From assembly GCA_004794785.1 (NCBI GenBank), contig SJOL01002335.1, positions 653,382 to 717,381 on the forward strand: 64,000 nt of DNA, in the 5' to 3' direction. The notes beneath the pieces were generated by a model. That model worked only from the letters and a program-made list of their open reading frames with translations, had not been told where the DNA came from and did no database searches. Positions 1-10,874 of this stretch are shown here, piece after piece. Positions within the stretch are counted from its first letter, which is position 1. Every line of letters begins with the position of its first letter. The stretch is from Opisthorchis felineus (taxonomy: Eukaryota; Platyhelminthes; Trematoda; Opisthorchiida; Opisthorchiidae). A program made the position numbers and the translations under genes.

Positions 1-289
1 ATCTCGATTTGATTCGATTCGAAAAAAATCAGTGGGAAATCACCGCGTCATTTTTATGGGAACTTCACTGTATCTGATTGTCTACCATCAGGTGTGTAAA
101 CAAAACGTGGTTAAGCTGGTCGCTTACTTTTCCAATAATTCCGAGTTTCCGGATAACACTAATGTTTGGATTAGGAAAAATGTCATTTTTGTTTAAGGCA
201 GCTTTTCCCCCCAAAAAATGGACACCCTTGGGATTGGATAAAACCACCAACTTTTTTAAAGCTTTCTTAAAAGCTTTCTTGGATTTTCG
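1..289. other. Intergenic, nothing recognised
   Basis: Short overlapping open frames on both strands (under 80 codons) without recognisable similarity or splice context. The right end runs into a decayed ribozyme repeat. Confidence 0.5.
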
Positions 290-412
290 GTTCAACTAGA
301 ACACAGGAATGACGAAAACTCGAGGACTCCGCCCACCTGATGAGCCCCAAAAAGAGTTAAACCGGTGGTGATCTGTTGAAGAGTTTTCAGCTACCTTATA
401 AATGGTGTTTTG
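290..412 (+). repeat. Ribozyme repeat, decayed copy
   Basis: It matches the 3' half of the hammerhead-bearing repeat. The stretch before the core, the CTGATGA box (337-343) and the following GCCCC are kept. The distal stem II strand and the G of GAAA are lost (GAGTTAAAC replaces GGGCGAAAC), so the ribozyme should be dead. It ends at the TTTTCAGC-type segment common to other copies. Confidence 0.75.
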
Positions 413-810
413 TGTTTAGATTACACCTTAGATTCCAGTTTTGACGGCCGGCGTTCGAATATTTCTATATACAATTCGAATTCTCTTGTGCAAATGCGGT
501 TCCGCCACTATACTAAGATGATATCCAGCAAGTCATTACGTCACGCGTTAAAGGTAAAGTAGCTGGAGGTTGTCGTGTTCTGTTGTCATGTAGGAACAGT
601 GGTGTCTCAAAGGGGTGTCCTTGGAGATAGAAGGCTTCAAACTAGCTATCTCAGCTGGGTCCAAATACATTACATTTCACCTGATGGGCTGCTTCTTAAG
701 GACGTATTTCGGTTAGTAATTTTAGAATATGCTTGTTTTTTACCTGAATGCAAGCTTTAGATTTTTGCTGCCCAGTAGAAAATAAGCGAGCATACTTGAT
801 GCTTTATAGA

Positions 811-1005
811 CGTAACACACTAATCATAAAGTTGATGCAAACTCTTCGGCAGCCCACAACCGGTTTCGCCCTTCTTGGGGCTAATCTGGGGGGAAAAGTC
901 CCCGAGTTTCTGTCAACTTGATATCCTAATTGAACCCAAATTGCACGAACTTCGACATGTGGGATGTTCTTCAACAAATGTGCTGCACCAAGCCACTTCA
1001 TATTT
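811..1005 (-). repeat. Ribozyme repeat, decayed copy
   Basis: The complement of ACCGGTTTCGCCC and the stem II strands are well kept (852-881). The complement of CUGAUGA has become TAATCTG, so the catalytic core is broken. Downstream it keeps the segment reading TGTGCTGCACCA on the plus strand, typical of the longer units. Confidence 0.75.
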
Positions 1006-1339
1006 CCCTTGATTTTTTCTTAGTATCCGCACTAAAACTGGCGATTTGAGTGAGAAGGGGTGCCGTCAAACCGATGTAGACAATTATTCACATACCTTGT
1101 TCAGAGGCGAAATGTGCCGTTTATTCTCCAGAAGATATGCTATTGGATACACATATATAATGCTGTATGGTATTCGTTGCCTTCGGGTCACAGAGCATTA
1201 CATTATAGATTTAGATGCTGTCCCAAATCGACGGTTTTTAGTCCTTAAGTCAAAGGCAAAAAATGGATTCATTCTTGCTCGACTTCGTCATTGATGAATC
1301 AGTAAGGCTAACACTAAAACGGCCTCAAAACCGTGTGTT

Positions 1340-2140
1340 TAAAATGTTGCTAGTGAGAGCCTTGTCGATCTGGAGTACGAAGGCGGACTCATTCTCATCT
1401 TTGAGGACGAATGCACAACACACTCTTTGTTGAGTAGTCTGACTGTCATCATACCAATTTTCGGCCTTCTCTTGCACCTTCAAGCTGCAAGGTCATGCTT
1501 CATGATGGGCAGTCTCTGAGCAATTCAAGGAGAAGTCCTGGGAGTTGTGGAGAATTGTGCGTATCTCTGCAGCTGTATTAACTCAGACGGACGTAATTCT
1601 GATGCAGTCAGTGCGCAAATCTCGAAGGCCAGAATCATGTTTACCAATTTTCGTTACTTGTGGCAACAAAACGGTATGTCATTGGGTCTCGAGTGCCGTG
1701 TGTGCCAGGCCAGAGTAAGGCCTGCATTTTTGAATGATTGCTAGACATGGCCTGTGCGGATAGGTAGCGTGAGACGTTAACAGGATGTCTCAGAGGTGCT
1801 TCTAGTCTCGGATGGCGTCAACAGCAAATATAAAACTGGTACGTCGTTGCGCGGAGGGTACCTCAGTCGCGGGAAATATCCAACGCCACCAGCTGCGGTG
1901 GCTCGGTCATGCTGCATCGTCTACTGAGGCCAGCGTTGTTCTATGTGCCTCATTCAGAATAGCGTGAACTGCGAGATGGGCAGTGTATGACTAAGCAAAC
2001 GAGTGTGCGAAATAGTCCGAAGGGTTCAGGTGTTTTTGGTGCGACTCGTCTTACAGAATGGAATACTCGTGCCTCCATTGCGCAAGGAAAGGTGGCTGAC
2101 CGAAGTCAGTGGCGTTTGTGCCGTTACTCTGGTTCCAGCT
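1340..2140 (+). pseudogene. LINE (non-LTR retrotransposon) 3' fragment, decayed
   Basis: Conceptual translation shows the C-terminal region of a LINE reverse transcriptase. Around 1550-1740 there is a tract with YLCSCINSDG, then ISKAR, FRYLW, and RVCQARVRP. It is followed, after an in-frame stop at 1742, by TWPVR and SVRR, where intact LINEs have CETWPLR and DVRR. Near 1878-1915, in another frame, the segment QRHQLRWLGHA matches the conserved LRWLGH block. Near 2080, VADRSQWR matches the usual terminal DRxxWR motif. Several stops and frame changes make it non-functional. The order of blocks fixes the strand. The endonuclease domain and RT palm are not present in the window, so this is a 5'-truncated or eroded insertion. 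The clade (RTE or CR1) cannot be settled from this fragment. Confidence 0.8.
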
Positions 2141-3767
2141 CTTCTGATTGAGCATTTGGTGGCGTAGTTAGCTTAAAACGCTTGCAAAAGACCAGTGCCA
2201 ATTCCCTCCTTCCCATGCTCCCTCGCCATATTTCCAATTTAGGACTTTGAGTAAAATTAATTGAAATTTTCTGGCTATACGGCAGTGAAGCATCTGTGTT
2301 AACCATGATGCTGACGTTTTGGCTGATGACGTAAGTTTGATTTTCAGCACCCTGATTGGCTTTTTCCATCCAAAGAGTCTCTGGCTCTGAGGTGACTGTG
2401 ATATCCTTGCGTTGTCCCTATGCGCTCTTAGGGTCCGGTGGGTATGAAACAAAGGATTTAGGAACGACTTCTCAGGATAAATTCCTTCGCTAAAGTGAAT
2501 GTTCACAAAGAAACAAAAACCATCAAATAGCTCTTCACTCAACTTCCCGACTCATCAAGCCGCCTCCAAAAACATTCACTCCCTGGGTATATAAATCATT
2601 TCTTGAATTGGAGAGTAAGTTGGGACACTCTCTCTTAATTTGTACAAATAAAAGACAAGACAAAGCTGATATTTCGTACCCCGAGAATCCTCCGAGAATA
2701 TCTAAAATTTTCTTGAAGCTTCGTAGAGTTCAGGGACTTTCAAGCGGGACAGACCCACGAAGTGGTTTCCACATCTTTCCATGGCGTTTGTCGCATCTTC
2801 CTTTGTTTTGAACTATCTTTTTTAACAGAAAACCGAGAATTCTCGCCTGCCTTCGTTGCCTACCCCTATCTTTCAAACCCGTGGATAAACAGAATTCATG
2901 AAACAACAAGCACATCGGTTCCTTGTACAATTAAAAGAGTGGAGAAGATCCCCTGTCAGTTTGATGGTTGCTATGCCTGCTGACAAAATTTTCAAGGGTG
3001 ATTTTTTCCACGAAACTTGAAAACTATGATAAAAGAATATGTGGAAACATCTTAAAAAGGGGTGCTAATAGAGATCATCTAATTACGGTACTACTCATGT
3101 TTCGTATTGACTAGTGGGTTATCACCAAACCCACCTTTGTTCATCCAGTCAGTCACCGTAATCACCATCTTCCCTTAGTTTGTGCGTTAAGGTGAGCGCT
3201 CCCTCCCAAAGCGTTTGCTTGCCTCAAGGTCACTCTGTTGATGCAGTTTCCAGACCTAGTGGCGTTGGATGCTGTTCACAGAATCTGTTTAGACCGATTC
3301 CCCCTATAGTCGCAGGGGCCATTTTGGGCATAATCGGTGCCACCACAGCGGTGTCACAGACATATTGGCCCAAATTCCAGTTCACTATATGAGATTACAT
3401 TTATTCTCCGAGTCACTTGACGATTATTACAGGCCATAGCAGAAACTTCATCAGCAGGATTAAACTGGTGGTCACGCGGACGGTGCTGTATTTGTCCACT
3501 CCCTCCGATAATGATGAATGTCGACTAGCAGATTTCCTTTGTATACTGTTATTCACTGTCCGCTACTCAGTTGGTAGAATGGAGTAGACACTTTGTTTGG
3601 TCTGACTGCTCAGCCGACAGTCGATTCAGATTGACTTGGTTGAACCAAACTTGGGTTTGACATGAAAGAATGTTGGGTATCCACGAAATACACTATTTTT
3701 ACATCTTTTTTTCCAGGGGGACCAAAGTGAAATCTAGTTGAACCCTTCGACTATGAAAACTTTTACA
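2141..3767. other. Intergenic, no feature recognised
   Basis: The longest open frame is 124 codons (2168-2542, minus strand), with no recognised domain and no convincing splice signals. No repeat family seen elsewhere in the window was noticed here. Confidence 0.4.
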
Positions 3768-3982
3768 CGAATGTGCTGCGTAAAGGTCCTTCATGTTTCC
3801 ATTGGTGCGATGTTCGAGATACTACAGTATGATTGTTGATGACTCCTGAACAGGCTGTGACCAGTTTTGATCTTCTCCTGGCCCACATGGTAGGCACAGC
3901 GTTCGAGTTTTCCTTCAGTCAACCTTATGCTGAACCCAAATCGTACGAAAGTTTGCGAACTACAATAATTTGCACACAATTT
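3768..3982 (-). repeat. Ribozyme repeat, decayed copy
   Basis: It keeps the block equivalent to AATGTGCTGC...TTCATGTTTC, the degraded ribozyme region (about 3855-3895) and the segment before it (CAGTCAACCTTATG). Neither CUGAUGA nor GAAA is intact. It lies directly before a plus-strand copy, so the pair is arranged 5' end to 5' end. Confidence 0.65.
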
Positions 3983-4002
3983 TGATTTTAAAGGACTGTA
4001 AC

Positions 4003-4405
4003 CATATGATAACCCCGAAGAAGGGCGAAATCAGTCGTGGCCGTCCAGTGGTCTTGCGCAATCATGTGAATAGTCTCCTTCAAGAAAACATAATGCGATA
4101 TATCAAATATTGTACCGACTGAAACACGAGGCGGCCTGGCGTAGCGCATTCAGTTGAAGAATATGATAAACGAGAATTTCAGCTGGACTAATGTTCAGTC
4201 TCCCGTGGAAACCAAATTGGTATGTAAATGAGCGTTCTTGTCAAATTTTGTACGACTTGGGTTCAAGTGGAATAAAAGCTTAACGGAATCTCGCGGACAG
4301 TGCCTCCCTGGTGAGCCCGAGGGCGGGTAAAACTGCTCGTGGGCTGTCGAAATGTTTTCAGCAACCTTATGAGTAGTTTCCTCCAAGAAAATGTTAATTA
4401 TCATT
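4003..4405 (+). repeat. Ribozyme repeat, about 1.3 decayed units
   Basis: Two ribozyme regions follow each other in the same direction. In the first, GAAGGGCGAAAT (4018-4031) is kept but the CUGAUGA box is lost. In the second (about 4309-4346), CTGGTGAGCCC replaces the core. The TCGTGG landmark recurs at 4035 and 4337, giving a unit of 302 bp and showing a former tandem arrangement. The full intervening unit, including the GCATTCAGTTGAAGAA block, is readable. Confidence 0.75.
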
Positions 4406-4445
4406 TCTGCCGTACCCAAAAGGTGCAACTGGCAACGTTCATTTG

Positions 4446-5913
4446 CCGCCGACTTTATAGTTACTTACCTGATCAGCGTTGATTTCTTTTTATCTCTTTT
4501 GTAACATTTGCATTCTCTCACAAAAAATGCTACACCGCCAAACCCACCAAAGGCCGTCTAAAACGATGGCGTAAATTCGGACCATCAACATCCACTATTC
4601 CATTGGCAGTCATTCTGTTGTTAACGTATCACAGTGTTTTATGAAAACTAAAGCGGTTCAAAGTCTTTGCCAAAGGATCTTGATTTTGTGAGTGCTGCCG
4701 CGATTTTTAAAGTTTCTTTGAAGTTCAAAACATTAGATGATGGCTTATTTGATATCATTTTGACCGTAATTGACAGCAGTTTCGGTGTTCACATCTACCG
4801 AGCAGTTTGTACTTCGCACTGTTTGCCCTGGGTAGGCTTAAACCTATTACAATGAGATTAGAATAAATGGTCTTTCAGGCAAGCGCACTGATCAGGAATA
4901 AACCTGAGAAATAGGATGCCACATTAGAAAATGAACTAACAAAATTTAGATACTTCTGAGGTCCGTAGAATTAGGTCCCATGCTTCCTTCGAAGGACTAC
5001 TGGTCAGGTCGCTCGTTTGAAAATTAAGACGCAGAAGGGAACTTTGCCGCAAGGAAAATGTCTTCGCGGTAAAATCATTCCATGAAGTGAAAATCCACCG
5101 AATAGTGACTTCCTGGTTTTGAAACCAAATTGGTGGTAAACGAATTGTGTTTCTTCTGAGCGAATCTATTGAAATTCCATAGAACACTTCATTGAAAATT
5201 TAATTTACCTTCACCATGCTTGAAAGCAAAAACCAATGTCATTAGAGGGCTTTTCGTTCTTTCGCTTTTCATTTACAGAGTTTCAAAAAGAACAACACTC
5301 TAAAAATACTTATACTGTGGTTCAAAATAGAACAAAGTTTCTTCACCAGGGGTCTCGTGATCCGTCGACGCCAGCTGAAAACATTTTCGCTACAGGTATC
5401 GCACTTGGCAGAAGAGAGGGAACCTGGCACTTTTCACCTTTTTGAGGCAGTTCACCGCATTTTAGTGCATAAAGCTTGTAAAGTAATCACACCATGTCAA
5501 AAAGACAGGTGGGTTCAGTCATGTGGATGCACAAACCCACACAAAGCAAGAGAAACTGGATGATGGACGCACAAGCCGATCGCGCTAAAGACTACAGTGG
5601 GATTATCTTCGCGGCGTTTGCATGGACAGCAAGGTTTCTCTGAAAAAACTGGGACACAAGTGAAGCTTTAGAACAACCTAAAATTGGTTACCATCACAAC
5701 ATTTTCAGACAGTTCCGATTTGGCGCAGGAACACCCAGAGTTTGGATGCACACCCAAGGAAGGGTCGATGTAGGCTAAAAATTTGGATACCGGTTGTATC
5801 ATATTCAATTTTCTCTGGGAATGCACAATGACCTTTCTTGTCCTACCATGAACCGAGGCCAACTATTCGTATGATTTATCAATGGCGAACAGTAAGTTGA
5901 ACAAAACAAGCAC
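4446..5913. other. Intergenic, no confident feature
   Basis: A 62-codon plus-strand frame at 4667-4855 ends beside a GTAGGC donor-like site (TGG|GTAGGC), but no good acceptor precedes it. About 5100-5130 resembles a short ribozyme-repeat scrap (AAACCAAATTGG). Nothing else was recognised. Confidence 0.35.
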
Positions 5914-6124
5914 ATGGTAGCGAGATACACTCATTTGCAAACAAATTTTGTTTTGCGAGAGACTCGCCTGGAACCCAGCTGAATCTCTCGTTTGTGATGT
6001 TTCCAGGCAACTGAATTTGCTGCACCAGGCCGCCTCATGTTTCAGTTGCTACGGTATTTGAGATATCGCGGTACACGTATATTCATAATGCACTACTCAT
6101 AAGGTTGCTGAAAATTCTTCGACA

Positions 6125-6167
6125 GCCCACGACCGGTTTCGCCCTTCTTGGGGCTCATCAGGTTGGC
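6125..6167 (-). ncRNA. Hammerhead ribozyme, intact core (array unit 1)
   Basis: Read on the minus strand, the order is: stem I 5' strand GCCAAC, then CUGAUGA (complement of 6155-6161), stem II GCCC with loop CAAGAA and GGGC, GAAA, stem III element ACCGGU, C17, and stem I 3' strand GUGGGC (complement of 6125-6130). Cleavage is predicted between 6131 and 6130. Stem I has one A-G mismatch. Stem III alone is only two pairs with a two-base loop, so a dimer formed by two ACCGGU palindromes is the likely active form, as in other minimal-stem-III hammerheads. Confidence 0.85.
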
Positions 6168-6421
6168 GCAGTCCGTCAACCTTATGTTCTACTTGAAACC
6201 AAATTGCACGAAATTAGCGAAATACACTCATTTGCAAACAAATTTGGTTTTGCGAGAGACTCACCTGGAACCCAGCTGAATCTCTCGTTTGTGATGTTTC
6301 CAGGCAACTGAATGTGCTGCACCAGGCCGCCTCATTTTTCAGTTGCTACGATATTCGAGATATCGCGATACATGTATATTCGTAATGCACTACTCATAAG
6401 GTTGCTGAAAATTCTTCGACA

Positions 6422-6464
6422 GCCCACGACCGGTTTCGCCCTTCTTGGGGCTCATCAGGTTGGC
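6422..6464 (-). ncRNA. Hammerhead ribozyme, intact core (array unit 2)
   Basis: It is identical in the core to the copy 297 bp to the left. CUGAUGA lies opposite 6452-6458 and predicted cleavage is between 6428 and 6427. Two adjacent active sites would release a 297-nt RNA with 2',3'-cyclic phosphate and 5'-OH ends, which is the substrate form for circularisation in retrozymes. Confidence 0.85.
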
Positions 6465-6593
6465 GCAGTCCGTCAACCTTATGTTCTACTTGAAACCAAA
6501 TTGCACGAAATTAGCGAAATACACTCATTTGCAAACAAATTTGGTTTTGCGAGAGACTCACCTGGAAAGCAGCTGAATCTCTCGTTTGTGATG

Positions 6594-7127
6594 CAGGCTT
6601 ATGAGGGTAGGCTTGTGGCGACCGGTGAGCAACGTGAACATATTTTGTGTACCGTGTCAGTCGATCGACCGATCGGTCGCGAGTCCTGTTACACAATTAC
6701 TCTGCCAAAAATAGATAGCCTGACTCTTGTGATAAATGCAACTTTCCACTGCCCAAATTTTTGGCCCAACAAGAGACGAACCAGTGAATAACCTGTTTTT
6801 TTGTCAACCCCAGGACTTAAAAAAAACTATAACTGAATGACCTGACGGGGGGGGGGGAACAATTTTGACTGCATTTTGTGGCAACCAGCTTTTACCAAAA
6901 TATTGTTTCCTCACTTTTTTTAGTTAGAAATGTAAGACAGGAGGGTCCAATTTCAGCAGAAATATGTGTTTTTGGATGATGGATTGCACGAAAGAAAATC
7001 ATTACTCAACTATAACATGGTTTCGGCACCCAGCCGCCATATCACCTGAAGCAGTTCGGAATATCATTGGAGTCGACTGTGCCTAAGCTGTCCAAAAATC
7101 AAATAGTTCAGCTTTAACACCGTTTCA
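6594..7127. other. Intergenic with palindrome and G-tract
   Basis: It contains a perfect 14-bp palindrome, CGACCGATCGGTCG (6666-6679), and an 11-base G run (6847-6857). The antisense reading frame that enters from the ribozyme array ends here at 6791. No gene was recognised. Confidence 0.5.
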
Positions 7128-7265
7128 GTGCTCAGTTGCCACGCTGCCCCGAGAAAGCACGAGGGGTGAGATACTGCCAGGTTGCCAAAGCATGGAGCAG
7201 TCAAGATGCAAAGTTAGGTTCGGACCACTGGTTTTTCGGTCAGCAGATTGGCGATTTAACGACTG
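7128..7265 (-). repeat. tRNA-derived SINE, family 1
   Basis: On the minus strand a pol III box B-like GGTCCGAACCT (complement of 7216-7226) is followed by the family body (CATCTTGACTGCTCC, then the GGCAACCTGGCAGTA block, then CTCACCCCTCG). The same order is seen in the plus-strand copies at 32.0, 34.5 and 35.4 kb. The box A region is diverged. Confidence 0.65.
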
Positions 7266-8917
7266 AGGTACCTCAAGCTTCTCTGCCACAGGTAAGCATA
7301 TATATACCTATATGTTTCTGGTGGACACTGTTTTGGAAAGACAGACCTGTTGAGATTCCAAACCCTCAATTTGAAGACGGTGCAATGAGAATAAGTACTC
7401 ACTAAAGCCCACTTCCTATTTAGCTTCAGGGTGAGCTTAGTTTAGTAACAAGGAAAGGTACCGGGTCATTTAAACACTGTTACCTCGGCAATTTGAAATA
7501 AATCGCCATTATATCGTCAAAGGTGTCTAGGGCGTTTTGTTTTCAACTGAGGTCCAAAGCAGATATCTTTTTTTGGGCGAAGTCAAGGCGACGTCGTTTT
7601 TTAGTCACGGATGGCATCTGATGAAGCATATACAACAGTACAGCTTTCTCCGCATTTCAAGAACCTCTCTGTCCGCCTGATATTTTTCTGACATGTCTGT
7701 GCCACGTAGTTTGATCCATTATTATCTCGTCTTATACGGTGCAACCCTCACTTACTAGGAAGGCAGCAACGCAGTTTGCTTTCGTAAATGCGGCTCCTCG
7801 CTTGGCCTGAAGAATTACCATCCAGTTTAATCAACCCTATTTTGATTACATTCTTGACGCAGTACTGTCATGTCATCCAGAAATCAACAGACTCCCGAGG
7901 AATGACTGTGTTGGGTAAGGGTGCCATTAATTCACTGGTGACCTATTGATGCGCACACCACAAGATTTCTCTTCTGCTCTAGACTGGCCTAATGGAAATC
8001 GAATTGGTGCGGCTTGATGGTTCGATAGCTTACAATCAATATTTCCCAATAATCTGTTTGTTAACCTGCCGACGCGCGGACTATTTCCTGACCACGTGAA
8101 CTAGATTGAATACTCTGGACAGATCGATCGATTCAAACAGGATTTGATATTACTGTCTGGTACAATTAAAGTATTGAGGATTGCCTACATGTGTTTAAGG
8201 TTACAAAATGAGGCGTTTAAAGGTAGAGAAACGAAAAACCAAGTTTTCGTGTTTCTGCACTATCTCAGATATGCGGTGAGGACGTGCTGTATCCGTCAGC
8301 ACTCTGAACGTTCTTCATTTCGTCTAATTGATGGCCCCATTACCGCTAGATACCGTTTGGAATTTTACTTGACTGAGAATTGGTTCAACGTTTTCAGTCG
8401 CACGTAAATTCATGCAAACCTTTACGAGTTATGGGAGAAAATTTCAGAGCAAAAACTGAACCATTTGAGCAATTTACAGTGCCTTTAGGGAAAACCGTAA
8501 AATTACTACCGACGGAGACCGTTTGAACAGAGAAAAAGATACAAAGCTCTTCCTCCGTGTGAAAAAAGTTCAAAATGAAACAAGATAATAAAATTGATGC
8601 ACTGCTTTTTAACTCAGCAAAATTACAAAACTTCCGAAACATTCCGTCAAGCATAAAAACTTAGCTAGGAACACATTGTAAGCAGCTCGATGTCCACCTG
8701 TCTGTTTTTTCGTCTACTGCATGAAGTTTTGTTGGTATAGCTGTGGAACAGAGATCTCGCTCTCTCCCTACAGTATGTTCTGTTCAGATGGTATAGTTAA
8801 AGGAAAGCGTTTATACTGCAAAGAATAAAGCCAGCTGATGACACTGTTTTCATAGATTGCTAAATCATTCCCCTTAGGCTTAAAACATCTACTGGACATA
8901 ATACGCTACGGACAAAC
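7266..8917. other. Intergenic, no feature recognised
   Basis: The longest frames are 87 codons (8144-8407, plus) and 86 codons (8394-8654, minus). Neither shows recognisable motifs or paired splice signals. Confidence 0.4.
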
Positions 8918-9026
8918 TAACTTAAAGTTCTTCGACAGACCACCGGTTTCAGCCTTCTTGCAATGAAGCAGGTAGGTGTAGTTCTCAAGGCTTCATCAGC
9001 CTGATGTTACACTAAAACACTATGTT
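8918..9026 (-). repeat. Ribozyme repeat, strongly decayed
   Basis: It retains the TTCTTCGACAG landmark, ACCGGTTTC and the CAGGTAGG segment on the plus strand. The complement of CUGAUGA and stem II are destroyed. It is the minus member of a minus-then-plus pair with the copy at 9228. Confidence 0.6.
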
Positions 9027-9227
9027 GCTAGCAAGTGCAAGGTACGAATATTTGAAAATTACACCGGTGTTAATCATAGTTTCGGGTGAAATCTCTCACG
9101 CAAGATATTCTTCAACTGAATGTTCTGCACAAATGTGGTCTCTGTTTTAGCTGCCACGATATTAAGGCTCTCAAAGTATGTCTTGTTGGCGGCAAACCCT
9201 GGCTTCAAGGTTAACACCAATATTACT

Positions 9228-9500
9228 CCCAAATGACTGTATCCAGCCAGTTGCATAAAATTTAGCGTGCAAAAAATTTTTGTTGGAAGATCGGAGACTA
9301 CACCCACCTGAGGAGCCCTAAGCAGGATGAAACCAGTTGTGGGCTGTCGAAGATTCTTCAGTAGTACCCTTAAAGTAATATCTTCTCTCAAGAAAATGTA
9401 CTTCAAAGTGTCAAATAAAACATGAGATGGCTTTTGTGTGACACATTTAGTTGAAGAATCTCACAAACGTGATATTCCTTTTGGTCTCCTGGTAAAACCG
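9228..9500 (+). repeat. Ribozyme repeat, decayed copy
   Basis: The core region (9307-9349) reads CTGAGGA in place of CTGATGA, with stem II GCCC retained on one side only. The stem I 3' strand GTGGGC and the CTGTCGAAGA segment are intact. The following half of the unit (AACATGAGATGGC, then TTTAGTTGAAGAA) continues to about 9500, close to a possible splice acceptor. Confidence 0.7.
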
Positions 9501-9557
9501 AATCCCCATAATCTAATTCGCAAACGGGTGTACGGGGCAACGTCTATTTCCTTTCAG

Positions 9558-9728
9558 GCAGCTTTGCCCATTAGCGCAGTGGCTTTTGACGTAGAAACAG
9601 CAATACCTGGTGTAATTCTTCCATCAGTTGAGGAGTCACAACGCTGGCATGCGTGCTTCTTTACGCATCTTTTGACCTTTTTGAAACTTGAAGGAATATG
9701 TGTTTGCGGTTCAAGAAAAAGGCTCTAG
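9558..9728 (+). CDS. Candidate terminal coding exon, unrecognised protein
   Basis: The open frame is preceded by a strong acceptor, a pyrimidine-rich tract ending CTATTTCCTTTCAG (9544-9557), and enters in phase 0. It encodes 56 residues and stops at TAG (9726-9728), so it would be a last exon. The peptide starts AALPISAVAFDVE and has a hydrophobic, then basic C-terminus (CVCGSRKRL). No family is recognised. A decayed ribozyme repeat would sit in the upstream intron. No upstream exon was identified and no clear AATAAA follows closely. The call rests only on splice signal, frame and coding-like composition; a chance open frame is a real alternative. Confidence 0.35.
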   Translation, partial: AALPISAVAFDVETAIPGVILPSVEESQRWHACFFTHLLTFLKLEGICVCGSRKRL

Positions 9729-10019
9729 ATGGAGCATTTTAACCTTCATTCACCTAGAACGGGTTGTATTCACATTTAGGCCGAAGACCATACGAAGGTT
9801 TTCAATAGCGCATAAAATTGTGCTGATTATGACAGAAATATACAGCTGAGATTCAACTTTTTGTCGGATCGGACCCAAACCATCACGAACAATGGCCAGT
9901 GTCGGATATCAACAAAGGGTTGAGATGTGAATGGAATCCCACCTGTAATATATAGTCCGGACCTCGTTTTGTCAAGGTCGTTTTTTATCAATACATTACT
10001 AAGCTGTATGTGACCGTGC
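9729..10019. other. Intergenic
   Basis: No repeat or gene was recognised between the exon candidate and the SINE. An ATAAAA hexamer at about 9811 could be a weak polyadenylation signal. Confidence 0.3.
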
Positions 10020-10260
10020 GACGTGTTTTCATCGGTTGAATAATGACCCGCGCTATATTCTGTCGAAGTAGGAGACAACTGCACCCCAGTTTAGCCACTC
10101 GTGGCCCAAAGAATAAGCGTTCAGCCACTGACCTTAAGGTAGCGGGTTCGAAAGCTTCTGAGCTTGGTGAGATGTGCACGGTTGATGATTCCTAACAAGG
10201 ATCAAGCAGGTATACAGTGCCTTCCGTCTAATCAGTAATGACTGGTCACACTAATAGGAC
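10020..10260 (+). repeat. tRNA-derived SINE, family 2
   Basis: A tRNA-like region with box B-like GGTTCGAAAGC (10145-10155) follows the leader with CTGTCGAAGTA (about 10059). The same leader precedes the copy at 20.1 kb. The body after box B (CTTGGTGAGATGTGCAC, then GTATACAGTGCC) matches the other family-2 copies. Confidence 0.65.
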
Positions 10261-10874
10261 GAAATCTCTCACTGCCGTCAATCCATAACAGCCCGACTCC
10301 GCAGTGCGTCAGCTTTCTTCCTGGTTTATCTTCCTCTAAAACTTCCAAACGTTCGTCATGCACAGATAAAACAAAATGTAACTTCCTTGTTCACTCACGT
10401 AAGTATTTCACCCCTTTGCGAATTTTCCACATTTCGTTAGTCCCTCATCCGCCCTCTATCATGACATGAGACAATAACACCCTCTAAATATCGTCAGACG
10501 TTAAACATATATGTCATTCTTTGCCCACATAATTTGATTCACTGAGTGCATCTCAACCATCCCTGCTGCGTCCACGTTCCCTTGCAACGGAAATGAACCG
10601 TCGAATACACATGTTCGGCTATGCTTGTAATAACCCCTTGTTAGCTGGTACTAGGGACAAGTTCTTGGTAGCCTAAGGCACTTTTACAACACAAAATTGG
10701 TGTTTAACACATGCAAATTCATGTTTATTGTCCTCGGACGCACATTTTCGAGTGTCCTGTGGGCTTGTGTTTCGGGTAGTGCTCATTTACACCACTTGGA
10801 CAGGAAGATATCAAGGTGTTTTCTAAGAAATTTTGACAAATTCTTTTGTAACCCTTAATTTGATAGAATTCCAG

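Larger units (their letters stand above)
5914..6593 (-). repeat. Tandem ribozyme-repeat array (retrozyme-like), 2.3 units
   Basis: One partial and two near-identical units lie head to tail with a period of exactly 297 bp (ribozyme landmarks at 6131 and 6428; CUGAUGA complements at 6155-6161 and 6452-6458). Both ribozyme cores are intact. The array enters and leaves in the middle of the unit near the same unit position (about 5917 against 6593), as expected if a multimeric or circular RNA was copied. Beyond about 6593 similarity stops abruptly. The near identity of neighbouring units suggests a recent insertion or homogenisation. The family belongs to the class of small repeats carrying type I hammerheads (retrozymes and Penelope terminal repeats); assignment between these two is inference. 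Confidence 0.85.

Noticed and set aside
2168..2542. 124-codon minus-strand gene
   Set aside because: No motif, splice signals or coding-like composition. Two overlapping frames are equally open.
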